Shown: positions 41,065 to 52,107 of the stretch, in pieces
Layout: each line of letters opens with the position of its first letter
Numbering within the stretch: position 1 is the stretch's first letter
From: Sepioteuthis lessoniana
Lineage: Eukaryota; Mollusca; Cephalopoda; Myopsida; Loliginidae
Direction of reading: 5' to 3'
Assembly (NCBI GenBank): GCA_963585895.1
Contig: OY757916.1
Location: 20,183,060-20,247,059, forward strand
Length of the DNA stretch: 64,000 nucleotides
Made by a program: the position numbers and the translations under genes
Notes under the pieces: model-generated
Database searches by the model: none
What the model was told of the DNA's origin: nothing
The model's input: the letters and a program-made list of their open reading frames with translations, nothing else

Positions 41065-41535
41065 TTGGCAGGTCTTAGAATACATTGACTACATCCTCAG
41101 CAAAGGAGTAAGTCCCCACTTCACCAACAAAAATGTGTCCTGGGTATGACATTAAATTGCATTTGGTGGTCAGACTTCAATGTTGGATGTAAACATTGCA
41201 GTTCTTAGTGAATTTTGTTGATTTCCTGGTAATATTTCTCTACTGTGAATTTTTTTTGCCAAGAAATTGGAATGGATGATTCCACTTGCCAACCAACAAA
41301 AATTGACCCTAACATTATTTTGATGTAGCTGTGATTGGGGGTAGTCGTTTAGTGTTTCACTACTGTGCACAATATTGTTGGTGGTGTAGAATACATTATT
41401 TGTCACACATCACAATGCAATCAAGAAATAGATTTGCCCCATTGGCAAAGAATGCAAAGAATATGCCGACTGCATCTTCTGCAGAGACACCCCTCAAAAT
41501 AACATTAAGCTGCACCTGGTGGTGAGGCTCACCTT
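41065..41535 (+). mobile_element. SINE-C 5' fragments, degenerate
   Basis: TTGGCAGGTCTTAGAATACA (41065) and GGTGTAGAATACATTATTTG (41382) are repeated pieces of the SINE-C 5' end with related flanks (GACTGCATCTTCTGCAGAGA). Order and borders are unclear. Confidence 0.45.
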
Positions 41536-41536
41536 C

Positions 41537-42075
41537 TGGAGCCCAGTTGGCTGGAACCGTAGAATATGCTGACTGCATCTCTGCAGAGAGGTAAGACACC
41601 CCACCACACCCCAATGAGTGTCCTGATTTGACAATAAACCATCTGATGGTGAGGCTCCAATTCTGGACCTTTAGGAAAAATGGAGTATCTCTTTATTGCC
41701 ATTACTTCCAGGTTTACTCTGACCTGGAGTGGTAGTACCAGATAGGGCCCCATCTATGGGTTAGATTGAAATATCTAATTGTTTTCTTTACTTGGAACCA
41801 TTTAACTGTTTGCAAACAAATAACTGTTAAATTGAATTATTAGTATTACATAGCAATACTTGAAACCATTTAACTGTGTGCTAATAAAACTACTAGTGTT
41901 AGGTTGCCAAACTTGAAACTATTTAACTGTGTGCAAACAAATGAGCTCTGGCTCATCTAAAAATTGTTACCTAAAAACTATTAGTTTACAAATCATACAT
42001 ATTTAATATATTTGTATAAATAGGATTTGGCATTAAATAACCCACTAAAGTTGATATCCGTTAAAATGCAACCAA
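41537..42075 (+). mobile_element. SINE-C, near full length
   Basis: GAGCCCAGTTGGCTGGAACC, TCTCTGCAGAGAGGTAAGAC, the GTTTACTCTGACCTGGAGTG block, the internal array, and the tail GATTTGGCATTAAATAACCC. Confidence 0.75.
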
Positions 42076-42159
42076 CTAACAATCCACTTCTGGTGCTCTG
42101 GGGAGTGTGGAGTAACCTTTCATTGTAATTACTCCCACTCTAACCCTGAGTGGTATTTT

Positions 42160-42775
42160 AATTTATTTGTTTAGTGGCATATCAACTCTCTATGGGTTAT
42201 GTATACTGAAATTTGATTTATACATAAATGTTTGATTGCAACCATAACTATATATCTTTTTTTATTGCATTTTTTGTCTATAATCATTTATTGGCACACA
42301 GTTATGATATCAAGTATTCCTATCTAATACTATTAATTCAAGCAATTCTATTGTTTCAAGTAACTATTCGTATTTAATAATAATAATCTTTAGTTTTTAT
42401 ACAGTTTCAAGTATTCCTATCTAATACTATTAATTCAAACAATTCTATTGTTTCAAGTAACTATTTGTATTTAATAATAATAATCTTTAGTTTGTATACA
42501 GTTATGTTTCAAGTATTCCTATCTAATACTAATCATTTTCAAACGGATCTATTTGAGCCATAGATGGGACCCTAACAAGTGAATCTAAGTCATAGCTATG
42601 AAGGGTTACTCCACATTACCCAGAGCTCTTGAATTAAATGCAATTTATTGTCATACTCAGGTTACCCCTTTTGGGTGGGGTCTTATTCATATTCTAAACC
42701 CCACTGACAGGAGGCAACAGAGTGGTAGTACTTGTGAGGGTCCCATTTTTAGATGAAATATATCTTTTTCGAAAT
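42160..42775 (-). mobile_element. SINE-C, diverged, minus strand
   Basis: TTAGTGGCATATCAACTCTC begins the reversed tail. A nearly exact 75-bp internal duplication is seen (TCAAGTATTCCTATCTAATA at 42312 and 42411). GATGGGACCCTAACAAGTG ends toward the 5' part. Confidence 0.6.
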
Positions 42776-42814
42776 TATTTGTATTAGATAGGAATATTTG
42801 AAACTATAAAGATT

Positions 42815-43215
42815 TCTTTCAAGCTGTATAGATGTACCACGTGAATCATAATGAAATACATGAAGAAAAAGCTAGATAGGAACTACACAAGGATGCTATG
42901 TGCTGTTATAAACTAATCCTGGAAGCAACACCCCACAAAACAGCAGCTGTATGGCCACTTACCTCCTATCTCACAAACCATCCAATTAAGATGGACAAGA
43001 CATATGAGCCACGGCTGGAGAAGTAAGAACAAACTCCAAAGTGATGTTCTCTTATGGACTCCTACACATGGACACACCAGTGTTGGCCAACCAGCAAAGA
43101 TTTACATACATCAGCTCCTCTGTGCAGACCCTAGATGCACCCTAGAAGACCTATTAAAGATTATTGGGACAGGTGTCAAGGGAGAATCAGGGAACACCAT
43201 GTTGTCAGTGTAACT
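42815..43215 (+). mobile_element. LINE-B 3' fragment
   Basis: GGAAGCAACACCCCACAAAA, CAGCAGCTGTATGGCCACTT, CCTATCTCACAAACCATCCA and GATGTTCTCTTATGGACTCC follow the C-terminal ORF2 segment in order (SWQQHPTxxQLYGHLPPIxxTIQ...DVLLWTPxHG), with substitutions and stops. Confidence 0.75.
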
Positions 43216-43718
43216 TGATGATGACCTGTGTGCAAATTATTTGTATTAAGAATAGTTACTTGAAGCTATAATTGTTTACAAAGGATTATTATTATTATTA
43301 GTTAAATGAAATACTTGAAACCATATAACAGTGTGCAAATTAATTTGAACATTTAAGGTGATTTAGTTTTTAACTTGTAAACATTATTAAATACAGTGAA
43401 ATATTTGACTCATTTGTTTAGGTAAATTAAATAGAATAACTTAACTTTTATTTTATAATCATTGTTGCATAAATCACAAGTCACTTTTTTAGGCCTCGGA
43501 AAATGAATTATTTTTGGGCAAGTATTTCTGGCTTATCAAAGAGAATGCAGCCAAATAACATTCTTCAAATAAAAATTTCTTCTTTTAAATTCATTTTAAA
43601 AGCAAACTCATTTTTAAGTGGAAATAGTTCTCAATAAAAAAAAATATCATTGATGTAATCATCTGAAACCATTTTTTGATAAAATAAATTGCAATTCACT
43701 TTGGCTTTTAATCATCAT

Positions 43719-44175
43719 AATCATGTCGTGCGGCTAGCACGGATATCCCAGACCCTCTCTCTCCACGTCTCCCTATCATTCATCGCCTCCGGCAGGTCTT
43801 CAAGGTTATATCCCATATCATCACATAGCTGCTGTATGAATGTTCGAGCTGATCGTCTTGCTTTTGATTGGCCATATGCGGGGGTCCACAGGAGTACATC
43901 ACTTACGATCTCGCCCTTGCTTCTCCAGCAGTGTCCGGCATGTCTGGTTCGTCTAGCTTGTATAGTTTTCGTGATAGGTGGTAGGTGACCATATAGTTGG
44001 CGCCTTGTGGGGTGTTGCTGCCAGGACTTGTTCAATATTGCTCACAACATTCTTGTATAATTGCCGTCTAGCTTCTTCTCCAACCGTTTAGTCAGCGTCC
44101 AAGTACTGCATCCATATAGCAGTATCGACTCGACCGCAGCCTGGAAGAAACTGCGTTTCATTTTATCGGTCAGGT
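43719..44175 (-). mobile_element. LINE-B 3' fragment, best-preserved frame
   Basis: The minus strand encodes SFFQAAVESILLYGCSTWTL, TKRLEKKLDGNYTRML, then after one stop NKSWQQHPTRRQLYGHLPPI, ARRTRHAGHCWRSKGEIVSD, WTPAYGQSKARRSARTFIQQ and NDRETWRERVWDIRAS. This is the familiar C-terminal end of a non-LTR retrotransposon reverse transcriptase. The clade is not assigned. Confidence 0.8.
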
Positions 44176-45004
44176 TTGATCATCCTAATTTTGATAATGT
44201 TATTTTTGTTATTATATATTACATAATCCTAAAGGTAGATTTCTTTACCAAGGATGCAGTATCTCTGTAACACCCTAAAACCACCTTTACATTTTACTTT
44301 TACTACATAATTGTTATGAACTGGTTCTTGCCGCTAAGCTGACTTTCAAAGCAGCACTGCTTACTGACTTTTCAAGCCAGGTGTTGATTATAGCAGTGGC
44401 CAACATTTTTTAACTATAAACCTAGGCAGGCAAATTAAAGTCAACAATGAACAGCAACAATATAACAGAGACCCAATAAATAAAGCTTAAGAACAGAAAA
44501 GAAAAAAACCTTTCTGTCTTTTATTCAAAAAGCCAGTGAACCCTGTCTGACTTTTCAAAAAGCTGTTGGTAGCAGAAATTAAAATATAAAGCAAATACAG
44601 GAACTATGTTGACACATGTGCAAAGAGTTCAAAAGAAAACTTGGTGCAAGAAAAAAAAAAAAGCAGGACAAACCCCAACAAAGCTGAGTAATGCCCAACA
44701 AAAGGGGGAGATTTACTCAGGTCTTAAACTCTCTCTTTTGGTCTAGCTGTCTCTCCTGTGTCTAACCTCAATGACCTACTCCTTTTCGTAGTGGACCTAA
44801 AATACACATTTTTACTAATGTTTCCTGGTGAATTGTCCACTTTCTTTTAGAAGGCTGGTGTTACTCAAACACTTTCCCACTTCCTCCAACATAGCAGTTC
44901 TTGCCAAACATGAGAAGAAAGGGAAAAAAGAATTCACATTTGTCATTTTTAAAAAAATTTTGCCAGACTTGTTAATGATATTTTTGGTATGGTTTTTGTT
45001 CCAG

Positions 45005-45179
45005 TTTTGCTCAAAGACGTTTAAAAGGCCTAGCAATTTAAAAGAGCATATAGCCAATGTGCATGAAAATGATTCTCCAAATCAGAAGAAGTTGAAGCGA
45101 ACACCCCATGTTTGCACAATATGTACCAAAGCTTTTCAGAAACCAAGTCAACTTGAACGACATATCCGCATTCACACTG
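45005..45179 (+). CDS. ZNF236: ZNF236-like exon 15: second half of finger 17 and finger 18
   Basis: A 175-nt exon, phase 0 in and phase 1 out (TTCCAG / GTAGGT). It encodes FCSKTFKRPSNLKEHIANVH (finger 17, HxxxxH), the spacer ENDSPNQKKLKRT, and PHVCTIC...FQKPSQLERHIRIHTG (finger 18). An open frame extends upstream through the intron, but the TTCCAG acceptor and the CHFC reconstruction fix the start. The donor is weaker than the others but retains GT and the correct linker phase. Confidence 0.9.
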
Positions 45180-45192
45180 GTAGGTAATTCCT

Positions 45193-45229
<37 letters not shown>

Positions 45230-45387
45230 CTAATCTAGCCAAATTAGTTATGTAAATTTTTTTATTAAATGTTAAACTTCTTAAATAGTAGGTGTATTAG
45301 CATTTTTATGTATATTTGTTTAAAGATTATAGACAGAAAATGAAAAAGTTATTTACTTTTCTTATTTCTATATAAGAGAATGTATAT

Positions 45388-45925
45388 ATTTACTCAATCA
45401 CTTCCCCATGTGTAGGATGTGAGACAAGGTCAATTATTAAGCAAAGTAAGTAAGTAAAGTTGGCGACCACAATCGAGGGTGACCTGAAAGTTCCCTTTTC
45501 GATAGCTACTACACCGAGGTTTAGGGGAGGGCGCTACTCCTTTCCCAGGATTTATCCACTTTACCCTTGATCCCTATGTTATATTGCTGAGCATTAAGCA
45601 ATGAGGCATCAAGTATCATTTTTTGAGTCTTTGGTATGACTTGACCTGGGATTGAACCCAAGTCTCCTGGGACATTGGTGAACACTCTAACCATTATGCC
45701 AATGTCCAGTAGGCTGGTTTAAATTCAGTTTACGTTTTAGACTGGTTGTCTAAACAAGGCTAAAGAACCTAGTCTGCTCTACTAGTTACTCAAGGCTGAG
45801 GAGAGAACAGTGGGTTCATGCTTTTCCTAAGCATGAAGAGAAATACACACAGTTCTGTTCAGATTTGAACTTAGGTTGCCTGAAATCCATTGCCTATGAC
45901 AAAAACCATTATGCTTAGTGTACCT
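45388..45925 (-). mobile_element. SINE-A interrupted by a SINE-B
   Basis: Tail side GATGTGAGACAAGGTCAATT to AAGCAAAGTA, then (after the SINE-B) GGCTGGTTTAAATTCAG through the central domain to a head near 45900. The join matches uninterrupted copies. Confidence 0.7.
45439..45710 (-). mobile_element. SINE-B nested in SINE-A
   Basis: The reversed tail AAGTAAGTAAAGTTGGCGAC to the head CCTGGGATTGAACCCAAG and CATTATGCCAATGTCC. The short repeat AGTA borders it on both sides. Confidence 0.8.
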
Positions 45926-46160
45926 TCATGGAGAACACTGGGTAGTGTGCATAAATATTGTCCAAAAGTGCTAAGTGCAAAACATTTGAATAATATTTTT
46001 ACTCCAGGGGTTTCAAACACATTTTTATCAACACAAAATAAAAGTGAGTTTAGATGAAAAAAAAAAAAAACCCACCTAAACTATTGTTAAATATGTAAAC
46101 ATATGTTTGCCTATGTCAGATATTGTTTCTAAAGTTAAAAAAATCTTATTCTATTTGCAG

Positions 46161-46525
46161 GTGAACGCCCATTCAAATGTCCCAAGTGTACTAAACGTTT
46201 TAATCAAAAGAATGCTCTCCAAATTCATTTGAAGCAACACAGCGGGGAGAAACCGTATAAATGCACCTACTGTGATCTCGCTTTTATTCAGAAAGGAAAC
46301 TTGAAGACACATATCAAACGGGCCCACCATATTGAAATGGTCCAGTCCATGAACTTGCCTCATACCATTGTACCTTCAGTCACTCTCAGTGTGGATACAG
46401 TCAGTGGTAACAATCCTGTTGTGGTTACGGCTGCTTCAGGTATTGATGCTGCTGGTGGGAGCAGTCCCAAGGAAAGTGGTTTGGATCTTGCAGACTTGTT
46501 TTTGGGAAACTCAACAGTGGATTGA
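46161..46525 (+). CDS. ZNF236: ZNF236-like terminal exon 16: fingers 19-20 and C-terminus
   Basis: Coding part of the last exon, entering in phase 1 after TATTTGCAG and ending at TGA 46523-46525. It encodes [10 protein letters not shown]...[23 protein letters not shown]...[15 protein letters not shown], and a tail of about 65 residues rich in Val, Thr, Ser and Gly that ends [16 protein letters not shown]. The FNQKxALQIH and FxQKGNLxxHIxRxH pair at the very C-terminal end resembles the last fingers of ZNF236 (from memory). No further exon is needed: the stop is in frame and AT-rich non-coding sequence follows. Confidence 0.93.
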
Positions 46526-47400
46526 GAATTTGTTGAAACCGAACTGTCCTTGTTGGGAATGAAGATATTGATTGTATACTTGAGGAATGCACAGGGTTTG
46601 AGAGGAGGAAAAATGAGTTTTAAAAAGTTTTGTAATTTATTGGATTTGAGAGAAAGAATTTAAAGTTTTTATGCCAACTTTGTTAAAGATCAACCATAAT
46701 ATCAGGTGAAGATTTTTCTGGAAAAAGAAATTTCTTTTTTAAATTATACATTATTTCTAAATTAAAACTGAAGTTCTCATTTTAAGCCAGTAAGTTTCTA
46801 ATCTAAAATGATTTCCTGAAATTATATATACGCATTGTGAACTACATCTGAGAGAAATTATAAATGTTCTTGTATAGCAGTGTCAAACGCTTTTGGCTTT
46901 GCAGGCTGGACTTGGAGTAATTTCTAGAAACTTTGTTCATAAGGTAGGTTAAAGTAAACCCAATTCAACAAAAAATATAAATCTATCCATTTGAAAAAAA
47001 AATCATTTGTTTTGCAATATCCTACTTTCAGGATCCTTTTTTTTTTTTCTTTGGCAAAATGAGGTTGGGTAGATTGAAAAAAAATTTTGATAAAATTATT
47101 TGCAAAATTAAAATTACCCCTAGCAAAAGCAGTAAACTATTAATGACAAGAAAAAACAGGATTAATTAGGATGTTTGTGTTCCTTCCATAGCATAAATAT
47201 GGCTCCACTGTTGTGAAAGATTTGCAGGTCATCATAAAACATTCAACTGTGGAGCAGTGTTTGTGAGCCTTAAGGAGTTTATTTTTTAACTGTTAATGGT
47301 TAATAGTTAAAGGTAAACTGTTTTATAACCTCTATATTTAACAATATTTTTAAATTGTTTAATATTTTTGTTGAAAATAAAAATTTTGCTGGAAGCCAGC
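46526..47400 (+). other. Putative 3' UTR with AATAAA at 47376-47381
   Basis: AT-rich, repeat-free sequence after the stop codon. AATAAA at 47376-47381 is the first canonical poly(A) signal noticed. A longer 3' UTR using later AATAAA motifs (for example near 49750 or 50150) cannot be excluded without transcript data. Confidence 0.4.
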
Positions 47401-49441
47401 CACAACATAGCTGCTGGTCATATGTTTAATGCACCTCCTTTAATATAAATGCTTTGAAGCATATATTAACCACCATTAAAAAAAGTCTTGCAATTTCTTA
47501 CCTGAGAAGCAGCAGGTCGACATTCTGTTTTTAAGTTGGTAATGATATTAGTAGAACTGAAGTAAATGAAGGAAAACCATGATTGAATTTTATAGATAGC
47601 ATTTTGTTATAGTTGATTTAGGAATGATAACCATTTGTCACCAGTGATGATTTACTGCTATGCTTTGTTAAAATTAATTTGACTATTAATTCTTTTTATA
47701 GATATTTTTCTTGAAGATATTTTGTTTAAAAATGAGATAAAGTATTTATATTTACTTCTTACTTTGAAATAGGAATCAAGAAAACAATCTTTCAATCTTT
47801 CTCGGATTTTGTTTTTCATGTTTAATCTTGCACATAAATTCATTTTTTTGTGAACCTTTCTGGTCAATATATTCATTGCTGGTCATTTTTCTTTAATGAA
47901 GAAACAGCATTACAAATAGTTCTTAGTTGGAAGTCAATATTGATTGCATAACAAAAGGTTTTATTCTCGGCTGAGTTACTGCTGCTGCTACTGTTACTAC
48001 TGCTGCGATTTATACATAAAGTGAGATTAGAACTTGGTTTACAAGAAGAAGAAAATAAAATTTTTTGTTTGATCAATTAGAAAACACTAGTTGTTTTAGT
48101 AACTTTGAAAAATCAGAAACTTTCTAGTTTAATTAGCATCTATATTTCATTAAAAAGATTTTTTTTATTATCATCATTGAACAAACTGGTTTATTAGTCT
48201 TGTAGTAAAACTCTTCCGTCTATGCTTGCTTACTGAAATAGCTTCATAGTGATTTTTTAGTGTACATAATATGATAAAAAAGTATTGAGACTGAATATTT
48301 AAATTTTTAATTCTAAAATTTAAATGAAGGTGCAAACACAGCTGAATAACCTTTATGATAAACTGATGTCTAGGTGTCTTGACCTTGTTTAGATGAATCA
48401 GTGCCAATTCTTGATATTTTTGATCCGCAGCTTTTGAGAAAACATATAATGGTGCAAGTGCCACACCCTCTATACTTACCAGACTGTCAGTTATGTATAA
48501 CCTTTTTTTCTTGTTTTCTAAACTGAAAATAATTTGGAGATGTGGAGGTCATTAAAAAGATAGGATGGTCACAGCTTCACACGATATCAAAAGAAGTATT
48601 TCAGAGCTGCTTTGACCAACAGAAAACTCAGTGGAATGATTGCTGAATTTTTGAGATAGTGAATGTTTTATTCATTATTCATTTCTACCTTGGTAAATAC
48701 AGCTTCAGTCTCAATATTTTTTGAATGCATAAACAACTATTGGCAGAGATATGAAGTAGCATGATAGTTATCTTCACAGAAAGCAGAATTGGCTAACCAA
48801 GTTCAAATTAGCATCAATCCTATTAGGAAAGGCATAAAACCACTTCACCCTGTTCTCTCTTCCATTGTCAGATATTTTCATAAAAATGTCTCTTTGTTGA
48901 TATATCATGAGAATTAACTGATAAGATAATCGGTGAACCACTTTTTCATAACTGCATTACTGTCTACGTTGCAGTAATACTAACAGTAAAATGCTGTTAC
49001 ATCTATTGTCAACCTTGACAGAGGTCAGTCAGTTATTACCAATGTTTCAGCCTTGAGAATTAAAAGAAAATAGAATTCTTATAACTGATCGTTTTGGTAG
49101 TTTAAGGAAATTATTACCATGTTTTTTTGGTTTTTTTTAAGGATGTGTCCTTGATACTAAGAAATATACAATATTTTAGTTAAAATTGTTTAATGCAATA
49201 TAGCTCAATATTAAGGACAATATTGATTTTCATCACGAATAGATAATAAAGGCAGCTAGAGTCATATTAGAAAGCCTTTTTCTAAAATTGATTATGTTAA
49301 TTCTACCCTTTTTTCTTCATTAAATATTAAAACAGTCTTGGTGCTTATTCACAATAGACCACTCATGAAAATTTGTTAGTTTTGTTTTAATATACAAAAA
49401 AAATTACATTGTAATTTGCAGAATTGGATAAAAAAAAAATG

Positions 49442-49776
49442 GTGAAAAAAACTGAATCATTTTTTATTATTGTCACAAATTTTAATGAAACTTCTATGGC
49501 TTAGACACACATAGGAAGTGATTATTTTCCTTCATTATTGTTGTCAATGTTCTCTTAGTTGTATTTAAGTTATAATTTTCTTGAAAGACAATTATCAGAA
49601 ATTTCCTAATTTTTGGTATTTCTGAGAATTTTCTTTCTAGAAAATTATGACTTTTCTATGCAAATGAGGGAACTTGGACAACAACTATCAAGGAAAATAA
49701 TTACTTTCTACATGTGTCTAAGCCATTGAAGTTTCATTAAAATTTGCGACAATAAAGAATAATTCAGTTTTTTCAC
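49442..49776. mobile_element. MITE-like foldback, about 335 bp
   Basis: GTGAAAAAAACTGAATCATT at the left end and ATAATTCAGTTTTTTCAC at the right are inverted. The arms (about 100 bp) also pair through CACAAATTTTAATGAAACTT, GGCTTAGACACA and GGAAGTGATTATTTTCCTT, around a short unpaired centre. There are no coding sequences. Confidence 0.75.
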
Positions 49777-49815
49777 TGTGTGTGTTTGTTTTTTGTTTTA
49801 TTTACATTTATCTTT

Positions 49816-50037
49816 CAGGTAAGAGTAAATTTCAGTCATTTGTTTATTTATTTATTTCTTTACTGAACAGGTAAGTCCCATAAGTACACTTTCAACTAGT
49901 TACAAATCGACCACTTTTCTTCAGTCTTTTCTATTCCTAACCACTAACTAGGTATTATGGTTGATGACTTATTTGTTACTTTGAGATTTAAGTAACTTTT
50001 CTGTAAAGAAAAAAATGACTGAAACTTACTCTTATTT
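49816..50037. mobile_element. MITE-like element, about 220 bp
   Basis: Inverted ends AGGTAAGAGTAAATTTCAGT (left) and GACTGAAACTTACTCTTATT (right), with further pairing through CTTTACTGAACAGGTAAGT and the right-arm AACTTTTCTGTAAAG. Borders are approximate. Confidence 0.6.
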
Positions 50038-51668
50038 GGACGAAGAATGTAAGTATTATATATAAAAAATTTTTTTTTTTGTACATTGTAAAAAAACTAA
50101 CATAAAATTTATGAGTGGGTTCTTTTATATAAGTACTACAGTTTTAATGAAAATAAACATTTAACAAAAATATTTGTAAATTCTCGCTCTCTTTGTGTTT
50201 TGAAAGAAAGGAAAATCTGATAAAAGAAGAGGCTGTTGGCTCATTTGGTAAACATGTAGGGATTTCCTTTTTATTTGTATCTGAACTGATTAATAACTTT
50301 CATTTTCTTTTCTACAAATTATATTTATTTATTTATATAGTTATTTTTACTTTTTACATATTCCATTGACATTTTTTTTTTTCAATGTATTAGCATTTAT
50401 GTGTTATTTTTGAATTCCCATTTAATAATAAATTAGAAATTAAAGATAAAAAGAAGGTAGATATGTTTATTTGCCACTGCTGCTCTAAATTTTTTATTCT
50501 TATCCTTTATTAGGATTGAAAAGTAGTATTAGTTTATTTATTTCCTCTAAAGAGAATAAGAGAACATCTAAATCTCTAAACCATTTTAACAAAATGAATA
50601 ATGCATTCAACCCAGACAACCGTGTCTTAAAAAAAAAAAAAAGGTTAAAATAAAAATAGATATGCCCAATAATAATACCAAATGTATTGATTTAGAATAC
50701 AGGATTTTCTTTTGGGATTTGTCCCATCCATTCACAGGATTAAACTTTAAACAAATTGTTGCCTTTTGTTAATATTTGTACCACGTGGGTTTTGTAGAGT
50801 TTACAAGTTATACCAGGGAAGAAGATTAAAAGAAACATTTGTCTAGTATGCATAAATGAAAAAAAAAATTTTTTTTTACTTATATTTGTTCAAAGTTTGA
50901 TGTTAAAGATATTTGATAATTTTTTTTAAAAGGATGATGTTGGTTAAAAATAAAAAGCCTTAGAAATATAAACAATTATTAAAAGAAAAAACACACCACT
51001 CTTTGTAATATTGATAATTTTAGTTAAAATCATTACTTACAATATTTCAGGAAATGTGCAGTAAGATCAAAGTAAACATTGTTTTCCAAAAAGAAAATCA
51101 TGACATATCCACCCTCCCTTTTGACTCGAAAGAAATCCCCATGACTGTATTGCAAGAATATCTACAAACTGTGACCTGATTATTTTGAATTCTTTGTTTG
51201 TGGAATTTATTCACGGTTGATTTTTCCACCAATATCTTCAAACAGGTAGATTTCTTGCCTGCAAATTGAAACAGTTAAAATGTTTAAGAGCGAAAGCCCC
51301 ACTCCCTTCAAATAACATTCCATCTGGACGAAAGATTTTCTGATGGAGATTGTTGTTGTTATTGTTGTTGTTATTGTTGTTCAGTAATTGTATTAAAAAA
51401 TGAAAAACAAAACAAAACATAAAAAAAAAGATAAGATAAAAAGTGGACGTCATAAATTCAAGCAAAATGAAAAAGTTTTTTTTTTTTTTTTATTAAAGAA
51501 AAAAAAATGAAAAAAAATACAGAAATTTTTTGAAATTTGATAATTTAATATATTTTTCTTTCCTTTTATTCCTTTGTGAACAAAGAAATAAAGAATGAAT
51601 GTGGATGTGGATGGCAATTTAAGCAATTATTTTTATCTGTGAGATTAAAAAACATTTTTGAAATAAAA

Positions 51669-51711
<43 letters not shown>

Positions 51712-51975
51712 ATAAAAATATTGCTGTGTGAAAATTTGAAAAATGAGTGGAATTCTGAATGAAAATAAAACAAATTCCTTTGAAAAATGTTTTTGTTTTC
51801 TTTCTGTTTTGAAAATTTTTATCCCATTTTATTTTTTTAATGTTTTTGTAGAAAATAAGCCCGATATCTTTTATCTTATAAGTATTTTAACAAGAATTCA
51901 ATGTAAGAAATTGAGCTTCTTTTCTTTGTTTTTCATTGTTTATATTAAAAATTAAACTCTCTGTCTGTCCATCTG

Positions 51976-51983
<8 letters not shown>

Positions 51984-52006
<23 letters not shown>

Positions 52007-52007
52007 A
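51984..52007. repeat. (TA)n microsatellite
   Basis: About 12 TA dinucleotides. Confidence 0.9.
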
Positions 52008-52107
52008 AATTTGATTTTGTTAGTAGTATATGACAAGATACAATAAGACAAGTTGATGTTAAAACAAAAGCATTTACTTAAAAACTATTAATTGTTATTT
52101 AAAGTTT

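Larger units (their letters stand above)
41019..45004 (+). other. Intron 14
   Basis: GTAAGT donor and TTTGTTCCAG acceptor. It holds several SINE-C pieces and two LINE-B fragments in opposite orientation. Nothing is recognised at 43350-43715 or 44180-45000. Confidence 0.6.
45180..46160 (+). other. Intron 15
   Basis: GTAGGT donor and TATTTGCAG acceptor. A T tract at about 45195-45222 follows the donor, and the middle is a SINE-A with a nested SINE-B. Nothing is recognised at 45225-45385 or 45930-46150. Confidence 0.6.
827..46525 (+). other. ZNF236: Gene span: ZNF236-like multi-C2H2 zinc-finger gene, 3' part (16 exons)
   Basis: This is the only host gene recognised. Sixteen exons with GT/AG borders join in one open frame of 4152 nt (1383 residues and a TGA stop). 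The product has 20 C2H2 fingers of the form CxxC-x12-HxxxH (some HxxxxH), several joined by TGEKP-like linkers, so it is probably a nuclear sequence-specific DNA-binding protein. Finger signatures such as [13 protein letters not shown], VKSTLxxHxKTH, STxGSLxVHxRLH and RTSGHxKxHxxSHFK, with long Q/S/T-rich spacers, fit vertebrate zinc finger protein 236 (about 30 fingers), judged from memory of that family. The first exon seen starts at an acceptor in phase 0, so the N-terminus and promoter lie upstream of the window. Orthology is inference and a paralogous poly-zinc-finger protein remains possible. The exon chain itself is well supported because every junction keeps phase. Confidence 0.75.
47400..52090. 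other. SINE-poor AT-rich region downstream of the gene
   Basis: About 4.7 kb with only homopolymer runs, a Gln/Ser-type triplet patch near 47976-48008 (minus-strand Ser codons), an ATT/GTT patch near 51345-51385, a 42-bp T run at 51669-51710, a TA tract and two MITE-like foldbacks. No convincing coding region was seen. Confidence 0.5.
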
